Source of the DNA: Clostridiales bacterium
Lineage (GTDB): Bacteria > Bacillota_A > Clostridia > Saccharofermentanales > Saccharofermentanaceae
Direction: 5' to 3'
DNA length: 64,000 bases
Assembly (NCBI GenBank): GCA_017537905.1
Contig: JAFYJX010000028.1
Span: 9,981 to 73,980, forward strand
Made by a program: the position numbers and the translations under genes. Position 1 is the first letter of the stretch; each line of letters starts with the position of its first letter. The notes beneath the pieces are model-generated. The model did no database searches. It saw nothing but the letters and a program-made list of their open reading frames with translations, and was not told the DNA's origin. Positions 1 to 8,848 of the stretch are shown piece after piece.

Positions 1-1
1 T

Positions 2-577
2 ATTTCCAAATTCATTAAGCAGATCAAGCGTGAGTGGAAACCGGTAACATTCTATTCTCTGAGCTTTGTCCTGCTGCTCCTCACATGCGGACTCCTTTAT
101 ATGCTTGGCATCAACATCATGTATTCTGCATTTGTTGTCGGATATCTGATCAAGGCGGTATTCGGAACCGAAGAGACCGTTAAGTCGCGAATGCATTCCT
201 TGGAGCACATTGCGTTCTCGTTCTTTATCCCGATCTATTTCGCGCTTGTCGGAATTCAGCTTAATGTAGTACATGATTTCTCGATAACAAGATTTCTGTT
301 ATTCTTCGCGATTGCGTTTGGATTGGAGTTTATCGGAACATGGCTGCTCTTGCTGCCGTCAGGCCTTAAGATGAGCACCAGACTTAACTTCGCGATAACC
401 ATGAATGCCAGGGGCGGCCCGGGCATCGTTCTTGCGACTGTAGCATATTCTTATAACATCATCAGCCTGGAGTTCTTTACGGTGCTTATTCTCACAACGA
501 TGCTGTCTTCCATGATCGCAGGCTATTACTTAAGACTCCAGCAGAAAAAAGACGCTAAAATCTTTAATGAGTTATAA
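2..577 (+). CDS. Cation:proton antiporter, Kef/CPA2 type (C-terminal part)
   Basis: The frame is open from base 2, so the gene starts outside the window; about 191 codons remain. The fragment is a run of hydrophobic helices and carries NARGGPGIVLATVAY, a glycine-rich segment typical of the last helices of CPA2-type Na+(K+)/H+ exchangers, preceded by a helix with FFIPIYFALVGIQLN. In this family these helices form the ion-exchange core in the inner membrane. It ends with a short charged tail and shows no TrkA-type nucleotide-binding domain after the membrane part, so regulation by NAD(H) through a fused domain is unlikely. The following gene is 53 bp away and co-directional. The family call is secure; the transported ion is not determinable. 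Confidence 0.8.
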   Translation: MSKFIKQIKREWKPVTFYSLSFVLLLLTCGLLYMLGINIMYSAFVVGYLIKAVFGTEETVKSRMHSLEHIAFSFFIPIYFALVGIQLNVVHDFSITRFLLFFAIAFGLEFIGTWLLLLPSGLKMSTRLNFAITMNARGGPGIVLATVAYSYNIISLEFFTVLILTTMLSSMIAGYYLRLQQKKDAKIFNEL

Positions 578-630
578 TCTTAACTGACTTTATATTTGGG
601 GATCACTATTTTTCATGGGAGGAATAGATT

Positions 631-1200
631 ATGGCTGATCATTATTCGGATTATCTTAAAAAGGCTGTCTCGGTTCAGGATCTTGTTTTCGACAAGGTTT
701 CCGAGAGCGACAAAGACGTGATCAAGAGGATTAAAAAAGAGCATATCAAGTCTAATATGCTGTTCATCATTATCCTCAGTATCGCTACTCTGGCGTGCCT
801 GTGGTATTTCATCAATTTCTGTTTTCTGCCGAATGACAGTTTTGTTTATCAGGCAGTTACCCAGAGCTGTTTCGGAGCTGCGATCGTCATCATGGGCTAT
901 TTCATTTTCGGCTTTTTCTGCGGTATCAAGGAGATCAGAAGAGGCGTCGTGCTGGCATCTTCCAGAGAACAGGAGAACAAAGACGGAAGAAATTCCTCTT
1001 ATCAATTCGTTATGGATATCTACATGGAAGATAGAGACGAGGCACTTATGAGCTATACCGTTGATAAGGAAGTCTCACAGCGTGTCCAGCCCGGCGACGG
1101 TGTAATTATCGCCAAGTGCGGCCGCGCGGTAAAAGTTTTCGAAGATCCTGACAGAAAAGGTGTCATGGACGTTAGCAGGATTAAATCAGGAATCAATTAA
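631..1200 (+). CDS. Membrane protein of unknown function, two helices
   Basis: I do not recognise this 189-residue protein. It has a charged N-terminal stretch of about 45 residues, two hydrophobic helices (about 50-72 and 83-103) with a short loop, and a soluble C-terminal domain of about 80 residues. The start at ATG 631 is set by a GGGAGGAA ribosome site 8 bp upstream. The stop is only 11 bp before the next acetyltransferase gene, and the genes to 3560 are spaced 4-11 bp, so it is probably the first gene of a small operon. The C-terminal domain contains VQPGDGVIIAKCGRAVKVF, a beta-rich pattern that could be a small barrel, but I cannot name a family. Confidence 0.7.
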   Translation: MADHYSDYLKKAVSVQDLVFDKVSESDKDVIKRIKKEHIKSNMLFIIILSIATLACLWYFINFCFLPNDSFVYQAVTQSCFGAAIVIMGYFIFGFFCGIKEIRRGVVLASSREQENKDGRNSSYQFVMDIYMEDRDEALMSYTVDKEVSQRVQPGDGVIIAKCGRAVKVFEDPDRKGVMDVSRIKSGIN

Positions 1201-1211
1201 CGGAGATAAAT

Positions 1212-1664
1212 ATGGATATAACATATCGCAAACTAGGCTTGGGCGACCTTGATACGTTCATATCAATGCGCATCACGCAGTTAAGAGAAGAGGGCGCGAC
1301 GGAAGACATCGATCTCGTGCCCGCGCTTAAGGATTACTACAACCGCCATTTATCAGACGGCACTTTCGTATCCTGGTTAGCATTAGACGGCGGAAAGATC
1401 ATCGGCACGAGCGGCATGTCCTTTGTCGAGAAACCGCCCTATTTCAGCTGCCCTACGGGAAGGATCGGGCTTCTGTCCAGCATGTTCACGGACCCTTCAT
1501 ACAGGCGCATGGGAATAGCGAGAGAACTTCTACACAGGGTCGTTGAGGAAGCGAGAAATTACGGCTGCGGATGCGTGCAGATCACGGCATCCGACATGGG
1601 CGTTAAGTTATATACTGCATATGGTTTTAAGCACAACGGAAACTTCATGCAGTTTAATTTTTAA
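1212..1664 (+). CDS. GNAT N-acetyltransferase
   Basis: 150 residues with the order of a GNAT fold. Residues about 85-115 hold the beta4-alpha3 signature DPSYRRMGIARELL, where the R-x-M-G-I-A turn binds the pyrophosphate of acetyl-CoA, followed by a conserved LYTAYGFKHNG near the C-terminus. GGAGATAA precedes the ATG by 4 bp. The substrate cannot be inferred. It lies between a membrane protein and a second GNAT gene in an operon that ends with a fucosidase, which does not point to a particular target. Confidence 0.85.
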   Translation: MDITYRKLGLGDLDTFISMRITQLREEGATEDIDLVPALKDYYNRHLSDGTFVSWLALDGGKIIGTSGMSFVEKPPYFSCPTGRIGLLSSMFTDPSYRRMGIARELLHRVVEEARNYGCGCVQITASDMGVKLYTAYGFKHNGNFMQFNF

Positions 1665-1672
1665 GGTGAGAT

Positions 1673-2083
1673 ATGCTGATAAAAAGAGTAGAAGAAGTAA
1701 ACGATAAGATCGGTGAATTCATCAATAAGGAATTCACTATATATGGTGAGCAGAATGAGGTCGTGCTTAACTACGATGAGTTCTGTTTTGTCGCAGAAGA
1801 CGGTGATAAGATCATCGGTGTCATTACCGGCCGCGCTTACTATAATGAGGTCCACATAGGCGACCTGATCGTCGATAAGACCATAAGGAGATCCGGCATC
1901 GGCAGCAAGCTCGTTCATGCAGTTGAAGATTGTTATAAGGGCAAGGGTTACGAGAAGATAACTCTCACGACATTCGGTTTCCAGGCACCTGAATTCTACA
2001 AGAAATTAGGCTATGAGACTGAGTTCGTGCGTGAGGATAATGACCCGAAATTAAGCAAGTATTTTCTGATGAAGAAACTATGA
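1673..2083 (+). CDS. GNAT N-acetyltransferase
   Basis: 136 residues; acetyl-CoA-binding signature DKTIRRSGIGSKLV at about residues 66-79 and the C-terminal FYKKLGYE typical of GNAT enzymes. AAGGTGAG lies 2 bp before the ATG. It is 8 bp downstream of another GNAT gene but is not a recent duplicate: the two share little outside the family motifs. Substrate unknown. Confidence 0.85.
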   Translation: MLIKRVEEVNDKIGEFINKEFTIYGEQNEVVLNYDEFCFVAEDGDKIIGVITGRAYYNEVHIGDLIVDKTIRRSGIGSKLVHAVEDCYKGKGYEKITLTTFGFQAPEFYKKLGYETEFVREDNDPKLSKYFLMKKL

Positions 2084-2087
2084 TCAT

Positions 2088-3560
2088 ATGAACCAAGAAG
2101 AATACCTGAAGCTTATAGATGACACTATCTCAAACGGCAGATACAAGGCCGACTGGGATTCTTTGTCAGGACATAAGATCCCTGACTGGTATTACCATGA
2201 TAAGTTCGGCATCTTCATTCACTGGGGCATCTACAGCGTTCCTGCATATGCCTGTGAATGGTATCCGCGCTGGATGTACAACCCCGGTTCGCGCGAGTAC
2301 GAATACCATAAAAAGAACTTCGGTGATCCTTCCGTGTTCGGATATAAGGATTTCATCCCGATGTTCAAGGGCGAGAAGTTCGATGCTGACAAGTGGGTGG
2401 AGCTATTTGCCAAAGCCGGTGCCAGATTCATTATGCCTGTGTGCGAGCACCACGACGGCTTTGCTATGTACGATACTTCTTTCAACCGCTGGAACGCAGC
2501 GAAAATGGGACCTGGCACAGATGTCGCTCTCGATATAAAGCGCGCCTGCGAGAAGTTTGGCGTTGAGTTCTGCGCTTCGTCTCACAGGGCTGAGCACTAC
2601 TTCTTCATGAACATGGGAAGGTCCATTGACAGTGACGTTAACGACGAAGAGTATAGGGATTTCTACGGGCCGGCTTATCTGTGCCCGGAGTTAGCTGACG
2701 TCAAGGTTTTCGATACGATTGCTGATGCCAATACGATCGGACCTGACGAAGAATGGCTTACTGACTGGCTTGTAAGAACGTGCGAAATGGTAGACCGCTT
2801 AAAGCCGTCGATTTTGTATTTCGACACCTGGATTCATAATGTTGCTTTTAAGCCTTATCTCAAAAAGCTCTGCGCATACTACTATAACCGCGCGGAAGAA
2901 TGGGGAAAGGATGTTACTATCAACTATAAGCATGAATCGTTCCCCCGTGGAGTTGCAACCTTTGATGTCGAGCGCGGCGCTCTGACCGGCATATCACCCG
3001 AACCGTGGCAGACCGATACTGCGATCGGAAAACTGTCGTGGGGATATATAAAAGATAATGAATTCAAGCCTGCAAGGCAGATAATCTGCGACCTCGTTGA
3101 TATCGTGAGCAAGAACGGAATGCTGCTCCTTAATGTCGGTCCTAAACCTGACGGTACGATAACTGCTGAGGAGACGGCTGTTTTAGAAGAGATCGGCGAG
3201 TGGCTGAAAGTAAACGGCGAAGGCATTTACGGTACTGTCCCGTGGAAGCAGTTTGGCGAAGGCGAAGTTAATAATGCTGCCGGTTCGTTTATGGATAACG
3301 ACGAGAAGGACTTTACATGCCGCGATTACAGGTTCACTTCGAAGGACGGCTGTCTTTACGCATTCTGTATGAAGCCTGAATCTGCTGAGTTCTGCATAAG
3401 ATCACTTGAGACATCTGAAATCGATTCTGTTGATGTGCTGGGTGATCAATCAGTCGTAGAGTTTTCGCGCGGCGAAAAAGGACTTAAGATCGTTATCGAC
3501 AAGGCACCCATATCTGATAAACCGATCTGTTTTAAGATCGGGTTTGCTCTTGGCGTATAA
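2088..3560 (+). CDS. Alpha-L-fucosidase, glycoside hydrolase family 29
   Basis: 490 residues, the normal length for GH29. The N-terminal barrel contains FGIFIHWGIYSVPAYACEWYPRWMY (quoted in part: FGIFIHWGIYSVP), a hallmark of the family, then the EHHDGFAMYDT segment, and ILYFDTW at about residue 240, whose Asp matches the family nucleophile. The C-terminal third has a beta-sandwich look (about 390-490). GH29 enzymes hydrolyse terminal alpha-fucose with retention of configuration. There is no signal peptide, so it should act in the cytoplasm on imported fucosylated oligosaccharides; no transporter lies next to it. It starts 4 bp after the preceding GNAT gene with no clear ribosome site, so translation is probably coupled. 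Confidence 0.9.
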   Translation: MNQEEYLKLIDDTISNGRYKADWDSLSGHKIPDWYYHDKFGIFIHWGIYSVPAYACEWYPRWMYNPGSREYEYHKKNFGDPSVFGYKDFIPMFKGEKFDADKWVELFAKAGARFIMPVCEHHDGFAMYDTSFNRWNAAKMGPGTDVALDIKRACEKFGVEFCASSHRAEHYFFMNMGRSIDSDVNDEEYRDFYGPAYLCPELADVKVFDTIADANTIGPDEEWLTDWLVRTCEMVDRLKPSILYFDTWIHNVAFKPYLKKLCAYYYNRAEEWGKDVTINYKHESFPRGVATFDVERGALTGISPEPWQTDTAIGKLSWGYIKDNEFKPARQIICDLVDIVSKNGMLLLNVGPKPDGTITAEETAVLEEIGEWLKVNGEGIYGTVPWKQFGEGEVNNAAGSFMDNDEKDFTCRDYRFTSKDGCLYAFCMKPESAEFCIRSLETSEIDSVDVLGDQSVVEFSRGEKGLKIVIDKAPISDKPICFKIGFALGV

Positions 3561-3602
3561 ATGTGCGACTATATCAGGCGATAAAAGAAAGGGAGAACTA
3601 TC

Positions 3603-4670
3603 GTGACCAAAGTACTCGTCGGAATGTCAGGTGGCGTAGACAGCGCTGTTGCTGCATATCTGCTGAAGCAGCAGGGCTATGAAGTCATTGGCGTAACGCT
3701 CCGCGTCTGGGGCTCTGACGAAGACGGCGACAGCAGATGCTGCGAGATAGACGAAGCCCGCCACATCAGCGAACTTCTCGGCATCAAATACCATCCGCAC
3801 AATGTCACATCCCTGTTCAGGGAAAATGTGATCAATCCCTTTATTGAAGCATATCTCGAGGGCCAGACGCCGAACCCCTGCATCGAGTGCAACAGATACG
3901 TTAAGTGGGGCAAGCTCATAGAACTGGCTGATATTTTCGGCGCCGACTATGTGGCTACAGGCCACTACGCATTCATCGAAAAGCTCCCCAACGGCAGATA
4001 CACGGTCCGCAAGGCTTCCCATATCGGCAAGGACCAGACATACATGCTTTATAAGCTTACACAAGAGCAGCTCGCGCGCACGCTGATGCCTCTTGGAAAG
4101 TATACCAAGGACGAAGTCCGCGCTATTGCCGAGCAGGCAGGGCTCCCCTGTGCGCACAAGGAAGAATCCCAGGAGATCTGCTTTGTAACTGAAGGCCGTT
4201 ATACGGATTTCATAAGTGAGAATACTGATAAGACATTGCCAGGTGAAGGTAACTTCGTTGATCCGGATGGCAACGTTCTCGGTAAGCACAAGGGCATTCA
4301 CCAGTATACGGTCGGCCAGCGAAAGGGCTTGGGCATCGCTCTGGGTTATCCTGCATTTGTCACCAGGATCGATCCCGTAAATAACACTGTAGTCCTCGGC
4401 ACAGAAGATGACCTGCTGGTTGATACTTTCAACTGCCGTTCCGTTAATTTCTTAAGTATTCCGCAGCCCGCTGTTGGTGATACTGTCCGCTGTCTTGCAA
4501 AAGCGCGTTACCACCAGACAGAGCGCCCCGCCACGATCGAAGTCGTAGGTGAGGGGCTTGTTAAAGTTACTCTGGATGAAGCCGTCAAAGGCGTATCACC
4601 CGGCCAGTCCGCTGTATTCTATGACGATAACGGCTGCGTAGTAGGCGGCGGAATAATCGTTAGATCTTAA
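3603..4670 (+). CDS. mnmA: tRNA-specific 2-thiouridylase MnmA
   Basis: 355 residues. The enzyme activates U34 of tRNA-Lys, Glu and Gln with ATP and inserts sulfur from a persulfide relay. The PP-loop GMSGGVDSAVAAYLL is at residues 8-22, the first catalytic cysteine is in TPNPCIECNRYVKWG near residue 99, and the second in EESQEICFV near residue 199. The middle holds the tRNA-binding region, with VGQRKGLGIALGYPAFV in the later part, and a C-terminal beta-barrel. The start is a GTG with AGGGAG 7 bp upstream. It sits alone, 42 bp after the fucosidase gene and before a hairpin terminator. Identification is secure. Confidence 0.96.
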   Translation: MTKVLVGMSGGVDSAVAAYLLKQQGYEVIGVTLRVWGSDEDGDSRCCEIDEARHISELLGIKYHPHNVTSLFRENVINPFIEAYLEGQTPNPCIECNRYVKWGKLIELADIFGADYVATGHYAFIEKLPNGRYTVRKASHIGKDQTYMLYKLTQEQLARTLMPLGKYTKDEVRAIAEQAGLPCAHKEESQEICFVTEGRYTDFISENTDKTLPGEGNFVDPDGNVLGKHKGIHQYTVGQRKGLGIALGYPAFVTRIDPVNNTVVLGTEDDLLVDTFNCRSVNFLSIPQPAVGDTVRCLAKARYHQTERPATIEVVGEGLVKVTLDEAVKGVSPGQSAVFYDDNGCVVGGGIIVRS

Positions 4671-4674
4671 GTGC

Positions 4675-4730
4675 AAAAATCCAGAAAAAGTTCCGACTAT
4701 ACCGGACAATTATCTGGATTTTTATTGTTT
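4675..4730 (+). terminator. Rho-independent terminator after mnmA
   Basis: AAAAATCCAGA (4675-4685) pairs perfectly with TCTGGATTTTT (4713-4723), giving an 11-bp outer stem. An inner TCCG/CGGA pair tightens the loop, and T-rich sequence follows. It starts 5 bp after the mnmA stop. It also forms the first of two 63-bp-spaced hairpin units described in the next entry. Confidence 0.75.
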
Positions 4731-4787
4731 TATCCCAATTTTTCCAGAAAAAAGTCCGACCTGGCCGGAACTTTTTCCGGACTTTTT
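4680..4787 (+). repeat. Two tandem hairpin units, 63-bp spacing
   Basis: TCCAGAAAAAGTTCCGAC at 4680 is repeated almost exactly at 4743 (one insertion/deletion in the A run), a spacing of 63 bp. The second unit can form either AAAAAGTCCG/CGGACTTTTT (4749-4758 with 4778-4787) or the competing CCGGAA/TTCCGG hairpin (4765-4780). The stretch 4671-5070 holds no credible gene. The unit length matches the 63-64 bp arrays at 47.6, 47.8 and 50.9 kb. Confidence 0.65.
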
Positions 4788-4811
4788 AAGATGGGTCGCG
4801 AGCAAGAAGTC

Positions 4812-4903
4812 TGTTCGGCAAATGTTCGGTATAGCCGAACAAAAATCGTAAAAATAACGCAGGATAGGTGGTTTTGTTACTGCATTTGTTCGGCATAGCC
4901 GAA
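4812..4903 (+). repeat. 92-bp dispersed repeat, copy 1
   Basis: This stretch matches the reverse complement of 38199-38290 over all 92 bases without gaps, at 76 identical positions by my count. The ends are most conserved: TGTTCGG, a short loop and CCGAACA form a hairpin at 4824-4841, and GTTCGGCATAGCCGAA ends the element. The block GGTTTTGTTACT in the interior is also conserved. It encodes no plausible protein. It looks like a small palindromic extragenic element (REP/MITE-like) with no visible target duplication. Confidence 0.8.
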
Positions 4904-5076
4904 AAAAAGCCGAACAAAGGTTAGCAATTCCTTAAAAACATGTTCCGAACACCCTCAAACGCCCATTTGCCACACCTTTGCCCAAAATTAGTTTGACTAT
5001 CAAAGCAAATTCATCGTAATATGCGGCTAAGTAGACAGAAACTCAAAAGTATCAGGCTAAATAATATATTTATAAT

Positions 5077-5115
5077 TTGGCTCAAATAAATTTTATGGTA
5101 CGATATGCGAGGAGG
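5077..5115 (+). promoter_or_regulatory. Putative promoter and ribosome site of the lipid operon
   Basis: TTGGCT (5077-5082) and TACGAT (5099-5104) are separated by 16 bp and lie in an AT-rich stretch. The predicted start of transcription falls just before AGGAGG (5110-5115), which is 5 bp before ATG 5121, so the 5' leader would be only about 10 nt. The -10 box is imperfect, so confidence is moderate. Confidence 0.45.
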
Positions 5116-5120
5116 ATGTT

Positions 5121-5711
5121 ATGCTTAAGATCATTGGGATGATGTATGTTACCCTCGTGCCGACGATTCTCGCAGGGGTAATGGTAATGTTGTGGTGCAA
5201 GCTGCCTATTTTAAAGGCGATAGCAAGACCAATAGATTTCGGTAAGAATTTCGTTGACGGTAAGAGGCTTTTCGGTGATAACAAGACCTGGAAAGGCATG
5301 CTCGGATATATTATTTTTAATACGATCTTTTCAGTCCTGTGGGGATTTGCCTGCACGGGCGGCGCGCTTAAGGACTTAAACTTCTTCTATCAGTATCACG
5401 AGAATACGATCCCTTTTAATCTTCTCATCGGTGTCCTTCTGGGACTCGGTTATTCGATATTTGAACTTCCCAACAGCTTTCTTAAAAGAAGGCTTGATAT
5501 TACTCCCGGAAAATCAATAAGCGGCTTTTGGAAAGTGTTCTTCATTTTTCTGGACCAGGCTGATTCCGTATTCGGTGTAGCACTTATAGTCTGGTTCTTC
5601 TATCCGCTCGGTATCCTTCTTTATCTTTTGTATGTATTGGTCGGTGCAGCGACGCATCTGCTCTTGAACATGATGCTCTATTTCATGCACCTGCGTAAAA
5701 ATATGTTTTAA
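5121..5711 (+). CDS. CDP-archaeol synthase-like CTP:lipid transferase (CarS/DUF46)
   Basis: 196 residues with five or so membrane helices. Residues about 36-60 read RPIDFGKNFVDGKRLFGDNKTW, which fits the conserved D-G-x-R-x-x-G-x-x-K-T-W motif of the CarS family (PF01864). In archaea CarS transfers CMP from CTP to unsaturated archaetidic acid; the fold is related to bacterial CdsA, which makes CDP-diacylglycerol. Here it is the first gene of an eight-gene operon that also encodes PssA and Psd, so a CDP-lipid made by this protein would be the natural substrate of the next steps. Whether the substrate is an ester or an ether lipid cannot be told from the sequence. Confidence 0.8.
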   Translation: MLKIIGMMYVTLVPTILAGVMVMLWCKLPILKAIARPIDFGKNFVDGKRLFGDNKTWKGMLGYIIFNTIFSVLWGFACTGGALKDLNFFYQYHENTIPFNLLIGVLLGLGYSIFELPNSFLKRRLDITPGKSISGFWKVFFIFLDQADSVFGVALIVWFFYPLGILLYLLYVLVGAATHLLLNMMLYFMHLRKNMF

Positions 5712-5725
5712 GGAAATTCAACTTT

Positions 5726-8230
5726 ATGTTAGTAAGATTAAGCAGCAGTGAACAGGAAAACGGCAAGCTCGGAAACAAAGGTAAATTCCTTTTACTCATG
5801 AAGCAGAACGGGTTCAACGTTCCTGATGGCTTTGTGCTCGACAGCGGTACTTACGATGAGACTGTAAATGGTGAAGCTGAAGAGATCATTTCGCAGGCTC
5901 TCGAAAAGCTTAACAAGGACAATATCAAAGAAACCTCCAATGGTTTAAGCGAGCTTTTCGATAAGATAAAGCTTACACCAAAAACTGCAGCAGAGATCAA
6001 GGCGCTCGTAAAAGATAATAAACTCTATGCTGTACGAAGCAGCGGCACGAAGGAAGACTTGGATGAGTTCTCATTTGCAGGCCAGTATAAGACGTTCCTC
6101 AATACCAAGCCGGAAGACATTGAAGCAAGGGTAATCGACTGCTACAGATCGATGTTTTCTGAGATAATATTGAGCTATCTCGTAAACAGAAAGATCGATC
6201 TTAATGATCTTAAGATGTCTGTCGTCGTCCAGGAGATGGTAGCGTCTGATAAGAGCGGAATCTGTTTTACGATCGATCCTGTTACGGGCAACGACAAGAC
6301 GATGCTGATAGAAGTGTCGGAGGGCCTTGGTGAAGACATCGTCAGCGGCAAGACTGTTCCCGAGCAGTATCACTACAACTGGTACGACAACAAAGAGACA
6401 GGCAGGAAGCCTGATAACAAGCTGATTTCGGAAGAAAATGTAGAGAAGTATGCCAAGGTTTTCGCGAGCATTCAGCAGCAGTTCGGATATCCCTGCGATA
6501 TCGAATTCGCGATAAAGGACGATGAGCTTTTCATCCTCCAGTCCAGAAGGATCACGAAGCTTAATTATTCCGGTATCAACGATGTATGGACAACGGCTGA
6601 CTTTAAGGACGGAGGCGTATCCGCAAATGTATGCACGCCTTACATGTGGAGCCTTTACGAATACATCTGGGAATATTCGCTCAGAGTATTTATCGTCAGC
6701 ACGAAAATATTAAAAGATGAGCAGCTCCCCAAAAAGCTCGGTGAGATGTATTACGGCAGATGTTACTGGAATCTTTCCGCTGTAAAGTTAACGATGGAAC
6801 AGATCATCGGCTATAAGGAAAGAGAATTCGATAATGAATACGGAATCGTAGGCGATTACGAAGGCGACGGTAAAGTTACCGGCGCGACGCCCAAGGTGCT
6901 TTTCCACATGATCCCGATCATCATCGAACAGACAAAAGTCTTAAACGACAGGAAGAAGAATTCCGAGCGTTACAAGCAGGAACTTTTGGACCTCTACTAC
7001 GATTACAAGAAGCACCTTGATGAAGGAACGATCGAAGACATCACCAAGGAATTCTACAGGATCACGCATGAGACTTATTTAAGATCCGAGACGACATATT
7101 TCCATCAGATCTTCATCAATACGATCCATCAGTCGCTTTATAAGGACAGCCTTTTGAAGTATGTTTCCGAGAGTGAGTATCTGTCGCTTTTAGCGAGCAT
7201 CGATAACATCTCGCATCTGCTTCCTTTCTACGACATGTGGGATATCACAAGAAAGATCAGAAGCAGCGAAGAGGCGGCGAAGTATTGGAAAGATACTGAC
7301 GCAAAGGAAATTGCCAAGGAACTTGACAGTGACAAGTTCGAGCTCCCGCTTGTAAAAAAGCTCATTGACGATTACGGTTATCACTCCGACAAGGAACTCG
7401 ATATCACATATCCCTGCTATTACGAAGAGCCTGAGGTCATGATCTCCATGGTCAAGGACATGGCACTTTTGGACGATTCTTATTCGCCTGAGAAGGACAA
7501 AGAAAGAGGCATCGCAGTCTACACCGAGATCTTAGATAACCTTAAGAAAAATGTTTCCGCAGGAAAGTACAAAAAGATCGCAGACAAAGTCTCTAACATG
7601 CGTAAGATGCTCTGGTGGCGCGAGGAGTTTAGAGACGTTTCCACAAGGTTCTACTACATGCTCCGTATGTATACGATCGAGTATGCGAAAAAGCTCGTAT
7701 CTGACGGCGTGCTCGAAAAGGCAGGCGATGTCTGGTTCCTTAAGGTTGGAAACCTTTGGGATTACATAGCCGGTAATAAGACAAAAGAGGACCTCAATGA
7801 CTTAATCACAAGAAACAAGTTCTACTATAATGCTTATAGGAACTACATAAGCGATAACGAGATCGGACATAACTTCCATGTGCTCTCCGAGAGCGCTGAC
7901 TCCAATGCTATAAGAGGCCTTGGTGCCAACAACGGCAAGATCACGGGCACTGCGAGAGTGATTGAAGACTTTACGCAGATCGATAGGCTCGAGGAAGGCG
8001 ATATTCTCGTAACGAGATTTACCGACACCGGCTGGACACCGAAGTTCGCGATATTGTCAGGCATCGTTACAGAGTACGGCGGAATCTTGTGTCATGCTGC
8101 GATCGTGTCCAGAGAATACGGAATTCCTGCGATCGTCTGCTGCAAGGATGCGATGAGCAAGATCTCTGACGGACAGACGATAACAATTGACGGAAGCACG
8201 GGAGTTGTAACCATAAAGGACGGTGAATGA
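5726..8230 (+). CDS. Dikinase-like phosphotransferase (PEP synthase / rifampin phosphotransferase type)
   Basis: 834 residues. An N-terminal ATP-grasp domain (about 1-275) includes YAVRSSGTKEDLDEFSFAGQ and ends DIEFAIKDDELFILQSRRI, as in PEP synthases. A helical middle region (about 290-720) has no recognisable motif. A C-terminal swivelling phosphohistidine domain carries GGILCHAAIVSREYGIPAIV with the catalytic His at 790. The C-terminal PEP-binding barrel of true PEP synthase is absent, so the layout matches rifampin phosphotransferase, in which ATP's beta-phosphate goes via the His to an alcohol bound by the middle domain. The acceptor here is unknown. The gene overlaps pssA by 8 bp and follows carS by 14 bp, so a lipid or isoprenoid alcohol is a reasonable guess but only that. 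Confidence 0.75.
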   Translation: MLVRLSSSEQENGKLGNKGKFLLLMKQNGFNVPDGFVLDSGTYDETVNGEAEEIISQALEKLNKDNIKETSNGLSELFDKIKLTPKTAAEIKALVKDNKLYAVRSSGTKEDLDEFSFAGQYKTFLNTKPEDIEARVIDCYRSMFSEIILSYLVNRKIDLNDLKMSVVVQEMVASDKSGICFTIDPVTGNDKTMLIEVSEGLGEDIVSGKTVPEQYHYNWYDNKETGRKPDNKLISEENVEKYAKVFASIQQQFGYPCDIEFAIKDDELFILQSRRITKLNYSGINDVWTTADFKDGGVSANVCTPYMWSLYEYIWEYSLRVFIVSTKILKDEQLPKKLGEMYYGRCYWNLSAVKLTMEQIIGYKEREFDNEYGIVGDYEGDGKVTGATPKVLFHMIPIIIEQTKVLNDRKKNSERYKQELLDLYYDYKKHLDEGTIEDITKEFYRITHETYLRSETTYFHQIFINTIHQSLYKDSLLKYVSESEYLSLLASIDNISHLLPFYDMWDITRKIRSSEEAAKYWKDTDAKEIAKELDSDKFELPLVKKLIDDYGYHSDKELDITYPCYYEEPEVMISMVKDMALLDDSYSPEKDKERGIAVYTEILDNLKKNVSAGKYKKIADKVSNMRKMLWWREEFRDVSTRFYYMLRMYTIEYAKKLVSDGVLEKAGDVWFLKVGNLWDYIAGNKTKEDLNDLITRNKFYYNAYRNYISDNEIGHNFHVLSESADSNAIRGLGANNGKITGTARVIEDFTQIDRLEEGDILVTRFTDTGWTPKFAILSGIVTEYGGILCHAAIVSREYGIPAIVCCKDAMSKISDGQTITIDGSTGVVTIKDGE

Positions 8231-8843
8231 TATGTTTGTCGGCAAGTGGAATAAGTCAGTAATCTTAACTTATGCGGGCCTGCTTTTCGCAATCTTGGGA
8301 ATCTTCCTTGCATTTACACAGGATAAGATCAACTACGCGTTCTGCTGTCTGATGGTCTCAGGCGTCTGTGATCTTTTCGACGGCATGGTCGCGAGAAGAT
8401 GCAAGCGCACGGAAGAAGAGAAAATGTTCGGAATCGAACTTGATTCACTTGTTGATACGATGAGTTTTGTCGCCCTGCCGATTTGCATTTTTATCGCGAT
8501 GGGACTTACTCATATTTGGGATATTATCATCTACATGATCTTTGCAGTTATCGGAGTTGCGAGACTCGCATATTTCAATATCGATACCGCAGACAGCGAG
8601 AAGGCGATCAAGTATTACATAGGCCTCCCGGTTACGTATGTCGCACTTATCTTCCCGCTGTTATACCTTTTGAGACTTCCTCTGGAAGATAAGATATTTG
8701 TACCGGTCTTTACGGCAGGTATCGTTATCGTTTCCGTGTTTGAGATATTGAAGATCAAGGTGATAAAGCCGAAGGGGATCTGGTACGGGATCTTCGGAGT
8801 CCTGGCAATAGCTCTGCTCACAGTTTATCTGGTATTTATCTGA
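8223..8843 (+). CDS. pssA: CDP-alcohol phosphatidyltransferase, PssA-like
   Basis: 206 residues, about six membrane helices. Residues about 43-75 hold DLFDGMVARR followed by GIELDSLVDTMSF, the D-G-x2-A-R...G-x3-D-x3-D active site of the CDP-alcohol phosphotransferases; the spacer between R and G is a little longer (11) than the usual 8. PssA condenses CDP-diacylglycerol with serine and releases CMP, giving phosphatidylserine. The serine assignment is strengthened by a phosphatidylserine decarboxylase gene 5 bp downstream. The archaeal counterpart, archaetidylserine synthase, belongs to the same family. GGACGGTGA supplies the ribosome site inside the preceding gene. Confidence 0.88.
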   Translation: MNDMFVGKWNKSVILTYAGLLFAILGIFLAFTQDKINYAFCCLMVSGVCDLFDGMVARRCKRTEEEKMFGIELDSLVDTMSFVALPICIFIAMGLTHIWDIIIYMIFAVIGVARLAYFNIDTADSEKAIKYYIGLPVTYVALIFPLLYLLRLPLEDKIFVPVFTAGIVIVSVFEILKIKVIKPKGIWYGIFGVLAIALLTVYLVFI

Positions 8844-8848
8844 AGCTT

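Noticed and set aside
4671..4898. 75-codon frame directly after mnmA
   Set aside because: It begins at the mnmA stop with GTG, has no ribosome site and is composed of terminator and repeat sequence.
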